A stretch of 64,000 nucleotides of DNA from JAJXZJ01 sp050012855 (GTDB lineage: Bacteria; Verrucomicrobiota; Verrucomicrobiia; Limisphaerales; J093). The position numbers and the translations under genes were made by a program. The stretch spans positions 62,001 through 126,000 of the forward strand of contig JBEKGJ010000003.1 of NCBI GenBank assembly GCA_050012855.1. Reading direction: 5' to 3'. Below the pieces are notes generated by a model. That model searched no databases. It was not told the origin of the DNA and worked only from the letters and a program-made list of their open reading frames with translations. Position 1 is the stretch's first letter, and every line of letters starts with the position of its first letter. This document shows positions 15,453 through 22,435 of the stretch, one piece after another.

Positions 15453-16100
15453 ATGAACGGCCAACAAAAAACTCCCGCCGTGCTCGCGGGGCTGGCGGCG
15501 CTGTTTCTGGCGCTGGCGGCGGCATTTCTCGGGAACCTGTGGGGACGGCCCGCGGCGTTGCCAAACATCCCGCTCGTTGACCCGATCTACACCAATACCA
15601 TGACGGTGCGGACGAACTACAACGACCTGGTGCTTCTGAAGGCGGACCTCACCGACTTCGATTGCAATGCCTGCCACGACCCGAAGAAACCCCCGGTCAT
15701 CCGCTTCGACACCAACCAGAACATCATCGTTCCGCCGGAACACGAAGACATCGTCATGAAGCACGGAAGCCACAACCGCAACAACAACTGCTTCAACTGC
15801 CACAACGAAACCAACCTCGTCGTGCTGCAAACCCGCGACGGCCGCGTCCTGACCTTTGACAACAGCCCGCCCCTGTGCGGCAGTTGCCACGGCCCCACCT
15901 ATCGCGACTGGGAGGCGGGCGTCCACGGCCGGACCAGTGGCTATTGGGACCGCGCACTGGGCCCGTTCGAGCGCAAACCGTGCGCGGCCTGTCACAATCC
16001 GCACGCCCCGAAGTTCCCTCCCCGTCATCCCGCCCCGGGTCCGCACCCGCTCCGGCAGGCGATCCAGACGGCCACCGTCCCCGAGGAAAGGAGTCACTGA
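15453..16100 (+). CDS. Membrane-anchored tetrahaem cytochrome c (module 1)
   Basis: A 215-residue protein with one N-terminal hydrophobic helix (LAGLAALFLALAAAFLGNLW) that probably anchors it in the inner membrane, and four haem motifs: CNACH, CFNCH, CGSCH and CAACH. Additional histidines, as in MKHGSHNRNNN and GVHGRTSGYW, are candidate distal ligands. It is followed one base later by the FeS subunit and then an NrfD-like subunit, the order seen in quinone-linked cytochrome c/FeS/NrfD complexes such as Qrc, Hmc and Geobacter Cbc4 (CbcSTU). I infer it takes or delivers electrons for that complex on the periplasmic side. The tail is proline/histidine-rich. Confidence 0.8.
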   Translation: MNGQQKTPAVLAGLAALFLALAAAFLGNLWGRPAALPNIPLVDPIYTNTMTVRTNYNDLVLLKADLTDFDCNACHDPKKPPVIRFDTNQNIIVPPEHEDIVMKHGSHNRNNNCFNCHNETNLVVLQTRDGRVLTFDNSPPLCGSCHGPTYRDWEAGVHGRTSGYWDRALGPFERKPCAACHNPHAPKFPPRHPAPGPHPLRQAIQTATVPEERSH

Positions 16101-16101
16101 C

Positions 16102-17058
16102 ATGTCCGACCCGATTTCGTTGCCGAACCCGCCGGCCGGAAGCGCCGGGGGTGAAATCAACCGGCGCAGTTTCCTCCGCGCCGGCGCCGTCCTCGCCTCG
16201 GGCGTCGCCGCGCTGGCCGCCAGCCTGTCACCGCTCCGCGAGTTGAAGAACTACACGTCCACGGAGCAGTGGCTGCAGAAGTATTACAAGGAACTCACCC
16301 CGGCGGAGATGGACCAGGTCCTCCAGCGGATCGCGGACGAGGTGGAGCGCGAGTACGCGGTGCGCCCGCACGTCCGCGACCTCAAGCCGATGGACGGCGT
16401 GGAGTTCAAATACTGCCTCAACCTCACGCGGTGCATCGGCTGCCGCAAGTGCGTCCACGCCTGCGTCGCGGAGAACAACCAGTCGCGCCAGCCGGAGATC
16501 CAGTACATCCGCGTGCTGCGGATGAAGCACGGTTCGATTGACATGGAGAATGCCGAGCATTTTTACGATTCCGAGTCCGTGCCGGAGGAGGGCTATTTCT
16601 ACATGCCCGTGCAGTGCCAGCAGTGCGAAAATCCGCCCTGCGTCAAGGTCTGCCCCGTCCATGCCACCTGGCAGGAGAAGGACGGCATCACGGTGATTGA
16701 TTACGACTGGTGCATCGGCTGTCGCTACTGCGAAGCCGCCTGCCCCTACTGGGCACGGCGGTTCAACTTCACCAAACCGGGAATTCCGAAGGACCGGATC
16801 AATCCCGACATGGCGTATCTTGGCAACCGGCCGCGGAAGCAAGGCGTGATGGAGAAGTGCCATTTCTGCATCCAGCGCGCCCGGGCCGGCCGCTATCCGG
16901 CGTGCCTGGAGGTTTGTCCCACCGGGGCGAGGAAGTTTGGCAACGCGCTGGATCCGAACAGCGAGGTGGCCTACATCCTCAAGAACAAGCGCGTGTTCAT
17001 CCAACTCAAAGAGGAGTTGGGCACGTCACCACGGTTCTTCTACTACTTCGACGTATGA
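16102..17058 (+). CDS. TAT-exported four-cluster ferredoxin subunit (module 1)
   Basis: A 318-residue protein with a twin-arginine signal, NRRSFLRAGAVLASGVAAL. Four ferredoxin cysteine sets follow: CIGCRKCVHAC, CQQCENPPCVKVCP, CIGCRYCEAACP, and CHFCIQRARAGRYPACLEVC, enough for four [4Fe-4S] clusters. The plan is that of the NrfC/HmcB/TtrB/DsrO family of electron-transfer subunits. TAT export places it on the periplasmic face. A good ribosome site, GAAAGGAG, stands eight bases before ATG 16102. Its stop overlaps the start of the NrfD-like gene (ATGA), so the two are translationally coupled. Confidence 0.9.
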   Translation: MSDPISLPNPPAGSAGGEINRRSFLRAGAVLASGVAALAASLSPLRELKNYTSTEQWLQKYYKELTPAEMDQVLQRIADEVEREYAVRPHVRDLKPMDGVEFKYCLNLTRCIGCRKCVHACVAENNQSRQPEIQYIRVLRMKHGSIDMENAEHFYDSESVPEEGYFYMPVQCQQCENPPCVKVCPVHATWQEKDGITVIDYDWCIGCRYCEAACPYWARRFNFTKPGIPKDRINPDMAYLGNRPRKQGVMEKCHFCIQRARAGRYPACLEVCPTGARKFGNALDPNSEVAYILKNKRVFIQLKEELGTSPRFFYYFDV

Positions 17059-18800
17059 GGCAGGCGATTCGCAATTATCTGGTTTTCCTGGCGCGCTGCG
17101 GGCGCATCGCATTCGTCGGAGACTGGCGCTACTACGCCTGGATGGGTCTGCTGACGGCGATTTGCCTGCTGGGCCTCAACGCCTACGCGAGACAGTTCGT
17201 CCACGGTCTCATCACCACCGGCATGAGCGACGAGGTTTCCTGGGGTGTCTATATCGCCAACTTCACCTTCCTCGTCGGCATCGCGGCGGCGGCCGTGATG
17301 ATGGTGATTCCCGTTTACATCTACGACAACGAGGAACTGCACGACCTCGTCATCTTCGGCGAATTGCTGGCCGTCGCGGCAATCATCATGTGTCTGGCCT
17401 TCGTAACGGTGGACCTGGGCCGGCCCGACCGCTTCTGGCATCTCATCCCCGGCATCGGCCAGTTCAACTTTCCCCAGTCCATGCTCAGTTGGGACGTCAT
17501 CGTGCTCAATGGCTACCTGCTGTTGAACGTCCACATCTGCGGTTATCTGTTGTACAGTCGCTATCAGAAAAAAATGCCCGCGAAGTGGTTTTACGCTCCG
17601 TTTGTCTTCATCGCCATCGTCTGGGCCATTTCGATCCATACGGTGACGGCGTTTCTCTACGTGGGGCTGGGTGGGCGGCCGTTTTGGAACCAGGCCATCA
17701 TCGGCCCGCGCTTTCTCGCGTCGGCCTTCACCGCCGGTCCGGCGTTGATCATCCTGGCGATCCAGGTGGTCCGCCGCGTCACCGCCACCGGTCCCGCCGG
17801 CGGCATCACGCGACGTCCGGGCTTGGCCAACTCGGCCAAGACGGCATCAACCCGGGCGGCGGCTTTGGACGACCTGGAGTTGTTGACCCGTCACCTGCCA
17901 CAGTTCGCCTCGGTTTCAAAGGAAACCCGGCGCGATATTTTGCCCGGTTTGGTGGTGTTGAAAGTGGAGGCGGGCGATGTCCTGTTGCGCCAGGGCGAGA
18001 CGGACAAAGACGCCTATTTCGTTTTGAAAGGGCGCGTCGTGGTCGAGCGGGAGGAAAGCGGCCGCCACCGCGTGACGCGCAGCTCGGGACCGGGCGAACA
18101 GTTTGGCGAGGTTTCCGCCCTGGCCGGAACGCCGCGCATGGCCACGGCCATCGCGGAGGAAGCCACCCAGGTTCTGCGCGTGCCGGCGGAGGCCTTGCGC
18201 AAGTTGATGAAGACGGCCCCGATGAACAAAATCATCCGGGCGCGGATGACCGAGCGGCTGATGTTTACGGATCACGCGCTGATGACGCTGCGCGGCATTG
18301 TGCAAGTGGCCATGACCATCAACGTGTTTCTCTTGGTGTGCGAAGTTTTCACGGAATTCTACGCCGGCGGCCTGCATATCGTGTCATCCAAATACCTCTA
18401 TCTTGGCTTGGACGGCCATCACGCGCTCGTGCCGTGGATTTGGACGGCCATCACGTTCAACCTCACCGCGATGGTTTTGCTCGTGCTGCCGGTCAGCCGC
18501 AGCCTTCGGTGGCTTAACCTGACCTGCGTCCTCTGCATCGTCGGCATCTGGATTGAAAAGGGCATGGGGCTGGTCATTCCCGGTTTCATCCCCACGCCGC
18601 TGGGCGAGATGATGGAATACGCTCCCTCCCTGAACGAAACGCTGGTCTGCTTCGGCATCTGGGCCTTCGGACTCCTCTGTTACACGATTTTTCTCCGCAT
18701 GGCCGTGCCCATCCTGCAGGGCCGGCTCTCGCGCTCGAACGAACCCGCGGCCAGCCCCGGTGGCAGCCTTGCCTCACTCCGTCCCGCCGCGCCCCACTGA
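17055..18800 (+). CDS. NrfD-like quinone subunit with inserted cyclic-nucleotide-binding domain
   Basis: A 581-residue membrane protein. About six helices lie before residue 250 and about four after residue 405, matching the ten-helix NrfD/HmeB family that handles quinol without its own cofactors. Between helix 6 and helix 7 (about residues 280-400) sits a complete CRP/PKA-type cNMP-binding domain: GDVLLRQGE at 307, FVLKGRVVVERE near 325, and the phosphate-binding cassette FGEVSALAGTPRMATA, with the ligand-contacting Glu352 and Arg361 both present. An insertion after six helices lies on the same side as the N-terminus, probably the cytoplasm. I infer direct gating of quinone chemistry by a cyclic nucleotide. 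The helices on both sides are intact and the frame is open throughout, so this is not an assembly artefact of two genes joined by a lost stop. Confidence 0.85.
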   Translation: MRQAIRNYLVFLARCGRIAFVGDWRYYAWMGLLTAICLLGLNAYARQFVHGLITTGMSDEVSWGVYIANFTFLVGIAAAAVMMVIPVYIYDNEELHDLVIFGELLAVAAIIMCLAFVTVDLGRPDRFWHLIPGIGQFNFPQSMLSWDVIVLNGYLLLNVHICGYLLYSRYQKKMPAKWFYAPFVFIAIVWAISIHTVTAFLYVGLGGRPFWNQAIIGPRFLASAFTAGPALIILAIQVVRRVTATGPAGGITRRPGLANSAKTASTRAAALDDLELLTRHLPQFASVSKETRRDILPGLVVLKVEAGDVLLRQGETDKDAYFVLKGRVVVEREESGRHRVTRSSGPGEQFGEVSALAGTPRMATAIAEEATQVLRVPAEALRKLMKTAPMNKIIRARMTERLMFTDHALMTLRGIVQVAMTINVFLLVCEVFTEFYAGGLHIVSSKYLYLGLDGHHALVPWIWTAITFNLTAMVLLVLPVSRSLRWLNLTCVLCIVGIWIEKGMGLVIPGFIPTPLGEMMEYAPSLNETLVCFGIWAFGLLCYTIFLRMAVPILQGRLSRSNEPAASPGGSLASLRPAAPH

Positions 18801-18812
18801 ACTTCACCGCGC

Positions 18813-19340
18813 ATGTCCCCTCCCCCGACCCAGGCCGATGCCCGGCAATCCTTGAACGCGCACGTCGCCGCCAAAGGCGGGGAAATCCACGGCAAATACG
18901 GCCCGCACCTCGGCTGGAGCGAGTTGCTCCGGCTCCTGGAGGATCCGGCTTGCGTCCGCTACCCGTGCGACATCGTCTTCGGGGACGGGCCGCTGCAGAC
19001 GGGCGAAATGGCCTTTCCCGAGCCCAAGGGCGCGCGGCCCGAAGACGGTTTCACGATCTACGTGCATCCCTGTTTCGCCACGCAGCGCGAACGGGTGCCG
19101 GCCTTGGTGCTCTACCAACTGGTGGTGGTCAACTACGGCGCCTTCGCCTCCGCCGACGACGCCGAAACCTTCGGCGCCGCTGCCCTCGGGCTTTCCCTGG
19201 ACGACTATTACCGGGCCTTGTGCGATCTGGCCGACGTGATGGGTCAGCCCCACGGCAGACCAGCGGCCGTTACGCCACACAGCGCGAGCACACACCCGAA
19301 TGTTCATCCATATCTTGACACTGCGCCTACGCAGGCATAA
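18813..19340 (+). CDS. Hypothetical protein between cytochrome modules
   Basis: A 175-residue soluble protein without signal peptide or haem site. Visible segments include GEIHGKYGPHLGWSELLRLL, the strand CDIVFGDGPLQTGEM and FTIYVHPCFATQRERVPALV. I do not recognise the family. It begins 12 bases after the NrfD-like gene and looks like the last gene of that operon, so an accessory or assembly role is possible. Its last 12 or so codons are read through the leader of monohaem cytochrome 3 (the TTGACA at 19315), so the native C-terminus may have been altered when the cytochrome segment was duplicated into this position. Confidence 0.6.
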   Translation: MSPPPTQADARQSLNAHVAAKGGEIHGKYGPHLGWSELLRLLEDPACVRYPCDIVFGDGPLQTGEMAFPEPKGARPEDGFTIYVHPCFATQRERVPALVLYQLVVVNYGAFASADDAETFGAAALGLSLDDYYRALCDLADVMGQPHGRPAAVTPHSASTHPNVHPYLDTAPTQA

Positions 19341-19343
19341 GCA
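19315..19343 (+). promoter_or_regulatory. Possible promoter of monohaem cytochrome 3
   Basis: TTGACA and TAAGCA are 17 bases apart, inside the 3' end of the preceding gene, and are conserved with the sequence before paralogue 2. Between the boxes lies TGCGCCTACGCAGG, with the small inverted repeat TGCG/CGCA. As with paralogue 2, the predicted leader is very short. Confidence 0.35.
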
Positions 19344-19356
19344 TTCCACCAACAAT

Positions 19357-19686
19357 ATGAAACGAATACTTGTCGTCACACTTGCCTTGACCCTCACCAG
19401 CCTTTGCAACCTGCGGGCGGCCGATGCCAAGGAGAATTGGGAAAAGAACTGCCAGAAATGCCATGGCACCGATGGCAAGGGCCAGACCACCATGGGCAAG
19501 AAACTCAAGATCAAGGATTACAGCGATTCCAAGGTCCAGGCGGAAATGAAGGATGCAGACATGCTCAAGACCATCAAGGAAGGCAAGAAGGAGGGCGACG
19601 TCACGCGGATGAAGGCCTTCGGGGATGCGCTCAACGACGACGAAATCAAGGCGCTGGTGAAGTTCGTCCGCGACCTCAAGAAGTAA
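19357..19686 (+). CDS. Monohaem cytochrome c, paralogue 3
   Basis: A 109-residue class I cytochrome c: signal peptide MKRILVVTLALTLTSLCN, haem site NCQKCHGTDGKGQT, body nearly identical in layout to paralogue 2 and ending FVRDLKK. ATG 19357 is used because it aligns with the starts of the other two. The similarity to paralogue 2 extends upstream (leader) and downstream (terminator and palindromic element), showing a segmental duplication of roughly 500 bases. It likely serves as a periplasmic carrier for the second FeS/NrfD module. Confidence 0.9.
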   Translation: MKRILVVTLALTLTSLCNLRAADAKENWEKNCQKCHGTDGKGQTTMGKKLKIKDYSDSKVQAEMKDADMLKTIKEGKKEGDVTRMKAFGDALNDDEIKALVKFVRDLKK

Positions 19687-19707
19687 CTCCACGCTTTCAC
19701 GCTCACC

Positions 19708-19741
19708 GGCCACAGGCTGCCCCTGTGGCCTTTTCATTTTT
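19708..19741 (+). terminator. Intrinsic terminator after monohaem cytochrome 3
   Basis: Stem GGCCACAGG / CCTGTGGCC with a five-base loop, then TTTTCATTTTT. Same tail as the terminator at 15119-15155; the stem differs by compensated changes. Confidence 0.85.
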
Positions 19742-19759
19742 GGTCGTCCGGTGGCCAAC

Positions 19760-19820
19760 ATTTGCGAAGACTTCGGCAAAGGAAGGGGAGCCCGCCGTCC
19801 GGCGGCCACGTAACGTTCCC
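19760..19820 (+). promoter_or_regulatory. Conserved palindromic leader element, copy 2
   Basis: Starts ATTTGCGAAGACTTCGGCAA, an inverted repeat (TTTGC-GAAG-A-CTTC-GGCAAA), then GGAAGGGGAGCCCGCC and a second small hairpin, CCGCCGTCCGGCGG. It precedes the tetrahaem cytochrome at 19880 at nearly the same place relative to the terminator as copy 1. Operator or RNA structure remain possible. Confidence 0.5.
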
Positions 19821-19879
19821 CCACCGAATCGTCGGGACCGCGGTGCGGTTGCCGTGGACCCGTCAACGGATTGGGAGCC

Positions 19880-20344
19880 ATGGGTGTGTTCAAAATGCCG
19901 CCGCAAATCGTTCGGCTGGTGCTCTTGACGGTGGCCATCGTAGGCAGCTACTTGATGGCCCGAACCGTGCTCACGCCCCCTTCCTTCCGCCAGTATGGCT
20001 GGTACCGCGGCGAGGCCCTCGTCGAGCTCGCCAGCCGCCAAATCGTCTTCGCCGGCAAGCCAGCCTGCGAAATCTGCCACGACGAGGAGTTCCGCAAGCT
20101 TGCCAAGGGCAGTCACAAGGGGCTTTCCTGCGAGGGGTGCCACGGCCCCAGCCAGGCGCACTCGGACGATCCCGATGACCTCGCCGTGCGGCCGAAGAAG
20201 GAACCCTTCAGCACCTGCACGCGCTGCCACGAGTTCAATGTTTCGCGGCCCAAGTGGCATAAACAGATCGTGACCAGGACCCATTACACGGGCGACAAGT
20301 GCACCGACTGCCACGTGCCGCACAGCCCCACGGAGGTTCCATGA
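19880..20344 (+). CDS. Membrane-anchored tetrahaem cytochrome c (module 2)
   Basis: A 154-residue protein with an N-terminal anchor helix (IVRLVLLTVAIVGSYLMA) and four haem motifs: CEICH, CEGCH, CTRCH and CTDCH. It is smaller than the module 1 cytochrome and not obviously collinear with it. GGGAG seven bases before ATG 19880 supports this start over the TTG at 19871. The stop overlaps the start of the following FeS gene (ATGA), so the pair is translationally coupled. I infer it is the cytochrome subunit of a second quinone-linked FeS/NrfD complex. Confidence 0.8.
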   Translation: MGVFKMPPQIVRLVLLTVAIVGSYLMARTVLTPPSFRQYGWYRGEALVELASRQIVFAGKPACEICHDEEFRKLAKGSHKGLSCEGCHGPSQAHSDDPDDLAVRPKKEPFSTCTRCHEFNVSRPKWHKQIVTRTHYTGDKCTDCHVPHSPTEVP

Positions 20345-21153
20345 AATCGGAGATCTCGCGACGCGATATCCTGGGCGGCCTCGGTGCGGTCATGGCCGGC
20401 CTGGCCACCCTTCCCCTGGCCCGCACGGCCAAGGCCGCGGTGCAGAAACTGGCGGTCTCGGCCAACGCCCCCAAGGGCTACGACCCCACCCAGCACCGAT
20501 GGGTGATGGGCATCGACATCAACCGCTGCATCGGCTGCGGTATCTGTGTCGAGGCGTGCAAGACGGAGAACCACGTCCCCATGGGGCGAAACTACTTCCG
20601 CACCTGGATCGAGCGCTACATCATCACCAAACCCAAACCGGGGACGGGCGCCGCGCGCGGCGAAGTACTGGTGGAATCCCCGGACGGCGGGATGCACGGT
20701 TTCTCGGACCTGCCGGTGCCGGCCGCAGACGTGCTGCACTCCTTCTTCGTGCCCAAGCTCTGCAACCTGTGCGAGCACTCGCCCTGCGTCCAAGTCTGCC
20801 CTGTGGGTGCCACCTTCGACGCGCCCGACGGTGCCGTGCTGATTGACCCCGAGTATTGTATCGGCTGTGGTTTCTGCATCCAGGCGTGCCCCTACGGCTG
20901 CCGGTTCCTCAACCCGTTCACCCGGACGGCCGAGAAATGCACGCTTTGTTATCACCGAATCACACGTGGCCTGAAGCCGGCCTGCGTCGAGGTCTGCCCG
21001 ACCCAGGCGCGCATCTTCGGCGACCTCAAGAACGCGCCGCCGGAGGATCCCATCCGGCAGTTCTACCAGGACAACCGGGTGCAGGCCCTCAAACCTTTTC
21101 TTGGCACCGATCCGCGCCTGTTTTACGCCGGCATGGACAAAGAGGTGAGATAG
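20341..21153 (+). CDS. TAT-exported NrfC-like ferredoxin subunit (module 2)
   Basis: A 270-residue iron-sulfur protein with a twin-arginine signal, SRRDILGGLGAVMAGLATLP. Cysteine sets CIGCGICVEAC, CNLCEHSPCVQVCP, CIGCGFCIQACP and CTLCYHRITRGLKPACVEVC supply four [4Fe-4S] clusters. This is the NrfC/DsrO type. The neighbour at 21155 is NrfD-like, two bases downstream. No NrfA-type nitrite reductase (with a CXXCK haem) is present anywhere in the window, so a role in nitrite ammonification is not supported. Confidence 0.9.
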   Translation: MKSEISRRDILGGLGAVMAGLATLPLARTAKAAVQKLAVSANAPKGYDPTQHRWVMGIDINRCIGCGICVEACKTENHVPMGRNYFRTWIERYIITKPKPGTGAARGEVLVESPDGGMHGFSDLPVPAADVLHSFFVPKLCNLCEHSPCVQVCPVGATFDAPDGAVLIDPEYCIGCGFCIQACPYGCRFLNPFTRTAEKCTLCYHRITRGLKPACVEVCPTQARIFGDLKNAPPEDPIRQFYQDNRVQALKPFLGTDPRLFYAGMDKEVR

Positions 21154-21154
21154 C

Positions 21155-22375
21155 ATGACCAACGAAGTGACCAATATCGTTGTGGAGGTGCTGCCGCGCT
21201 TCGAGGGCTACGTGTATCCCAACGAGTCTGGCGCGCATCCCCTGTGGAGCGTGCTGATCGTGCTCTACCCTTACATCACCGGCCTCGTGGCGGGCGCCTT
21301 CATCATGGCCTCGCTCGTGCGCGTCTTCCGGGTGCGGGCCTTGGAACCGGTGTACCGGCTGTCGCTGCTGACCGCCCTCGCCTTCCTCCTGTGCGCCCCC
21401 CTGCCCCTGCTGTTTCACCTCGGCCATCCCGAGCGCTGTTTCGAGGTGATGATGACGCCGCACCTGACCTCGCCGATGGCAATCTTCGGGTTCGTTTACG
21501 CCTGGTACTTGATGGCCGTGTTGCTGCTGGAACTCTGGTTCGACTTTCGCCGCGACCTCGTCGCCTGGTCCACCACCGAGCCCGGGTTCAAGGGGATTCT
21601 CTACCGCCTGTTCACCGTCGGCGTCACCGATGTTTCGGAGCCGGCCCTGCGACTGGACGACCGCATCGGCCACCTGCTCTCGGTAATCGGCATCCCCTCG
21701 GCGTTTTTGCTGCATGGGTACGTCGGCTTCATCTTCGGCTCGGTCAAGGCAAACCCATGGTGGGGAAACCCCCTCATGCCCATCATTTTCATCCTCTCCG
21801 CCGTCGTCTCGGGCATCGCGCTGTGCGTGTTCAATTACATGGTCCTGAGCTGGGTGCGCCGCAAGACCGCCGACATGCGCTGCCTCGATGTGATGACCAT
21901 GTTCCTCTTCTATGCCTTGGTGGTGGACGCCGCCATTGAGACGCTCGACTGGGTGCATCGGGTCTATTCCGCCGAGGAAGGCTTCCAGGTCATGCAATAC
22001 ATGGCTCGCGAGCGGCTGTTTTATACGCTCAACCTCGGCCAGAGCCTGCTGGGAACCCTGGTCCCGCTCCTTCTGCTGGGATCGCTGCAATTGCTGCGCA
22101 AACGGGTGCCGGAACTGGTGCGGCGGCGCATGTACTTTGCCAGTGCATCCTTTATCCTCATCGGGGTCCTCGCCATGCGCTGGAACGTCGTCATCGGCGG
22201 CCAACTCTTCTCCAAGAGCCTGCGCGGCGTGATGGCCTACAAACTGGAGTTCGCCGGGATGGAGGGATGGTTCATCGGAGCCGTTCTGCTCTCGCTGCCG
22301 TTCATCATCCTGACCGTGTTCATCCATCTGTTCCTTTCGGAAAAGCTTCCCAGCACCGGCCACGGGGACGGCTAG
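21155..22375 (+). CDS. NrfD/PsrC-like membrane quinone subunit (module 2)
   Basis: A 406-residue protein with about ten hydrophobic helices and no inserted domain, in contrast to its counterpart at 17055. Characteristic features are the early helix PLWSVLIVLYPYITGLVAGA, the loop HLGHPERCFEVMMTPHLTSP typical of NrfD/PsrC proteins, and the later VLAMRWNVVIGGQLFSK. It is expected to exchange electrons between menaquinol and the FeS subunit encoded just upstream. The start codon lies two bases after the stop of that gene. Confidence 0.85.
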   Translation: MTNEVTNIVVEVLPRFEGYVYPNESGAHPLWSVLIVLYPYITGLVAGAFIMASLVRVFRVRALEPVYRLSLLTALAFLLCAPLPLLFHLGHPERCFEVMMTPHLTSPMAIFGFVYAWYLMAVLLLELWFDFRRDLVAWSTTEPGFKGILYRLFTVGVTDVSEPALRLDDRIGHLLSVIGIPSAFLLHGYVGFIFGSVKANPWWGNPLMPIIFILSAVVSGIALCVFNYMVLSWVRRKTADMRCLDVMTMFLFYALVVDAAIETLDWVHRVYSAEEGFQVMQYMARERLFYTLNLGQSLLGTLVPLLLLGSLQLLRKRVPELVRRRMYFASASFILIGVLAMRWNVVIGGQLFSKSLRGVMAYKLEFAGMEGWFIGAVLLSLPFIILTVFIHLFLSEKLPSTGHGDG

Positions 22376-22435
22376 CCCGCAAAGCCCGGGCCCGGCAGCC
22401 GCCCACCACCGTGGACCCGACTGGCGTTTTCGATT

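Noticed and set aside
19880..22375. An Nrf nitrite-reductase operon
   Set aside because: NrfC- and NrfD-like genes are present, but there is no pentahaem NrfA with a CXXCK site and no maturation genes.
15453..22375. Alternative complex III
   Set aside because: The FeS/NrfD/cytochrome genes are similar in kind, but the large fused molybdopterin-like ActB subunit and the ActC/ActF pair are missing; the FeS subunits are small and separate.
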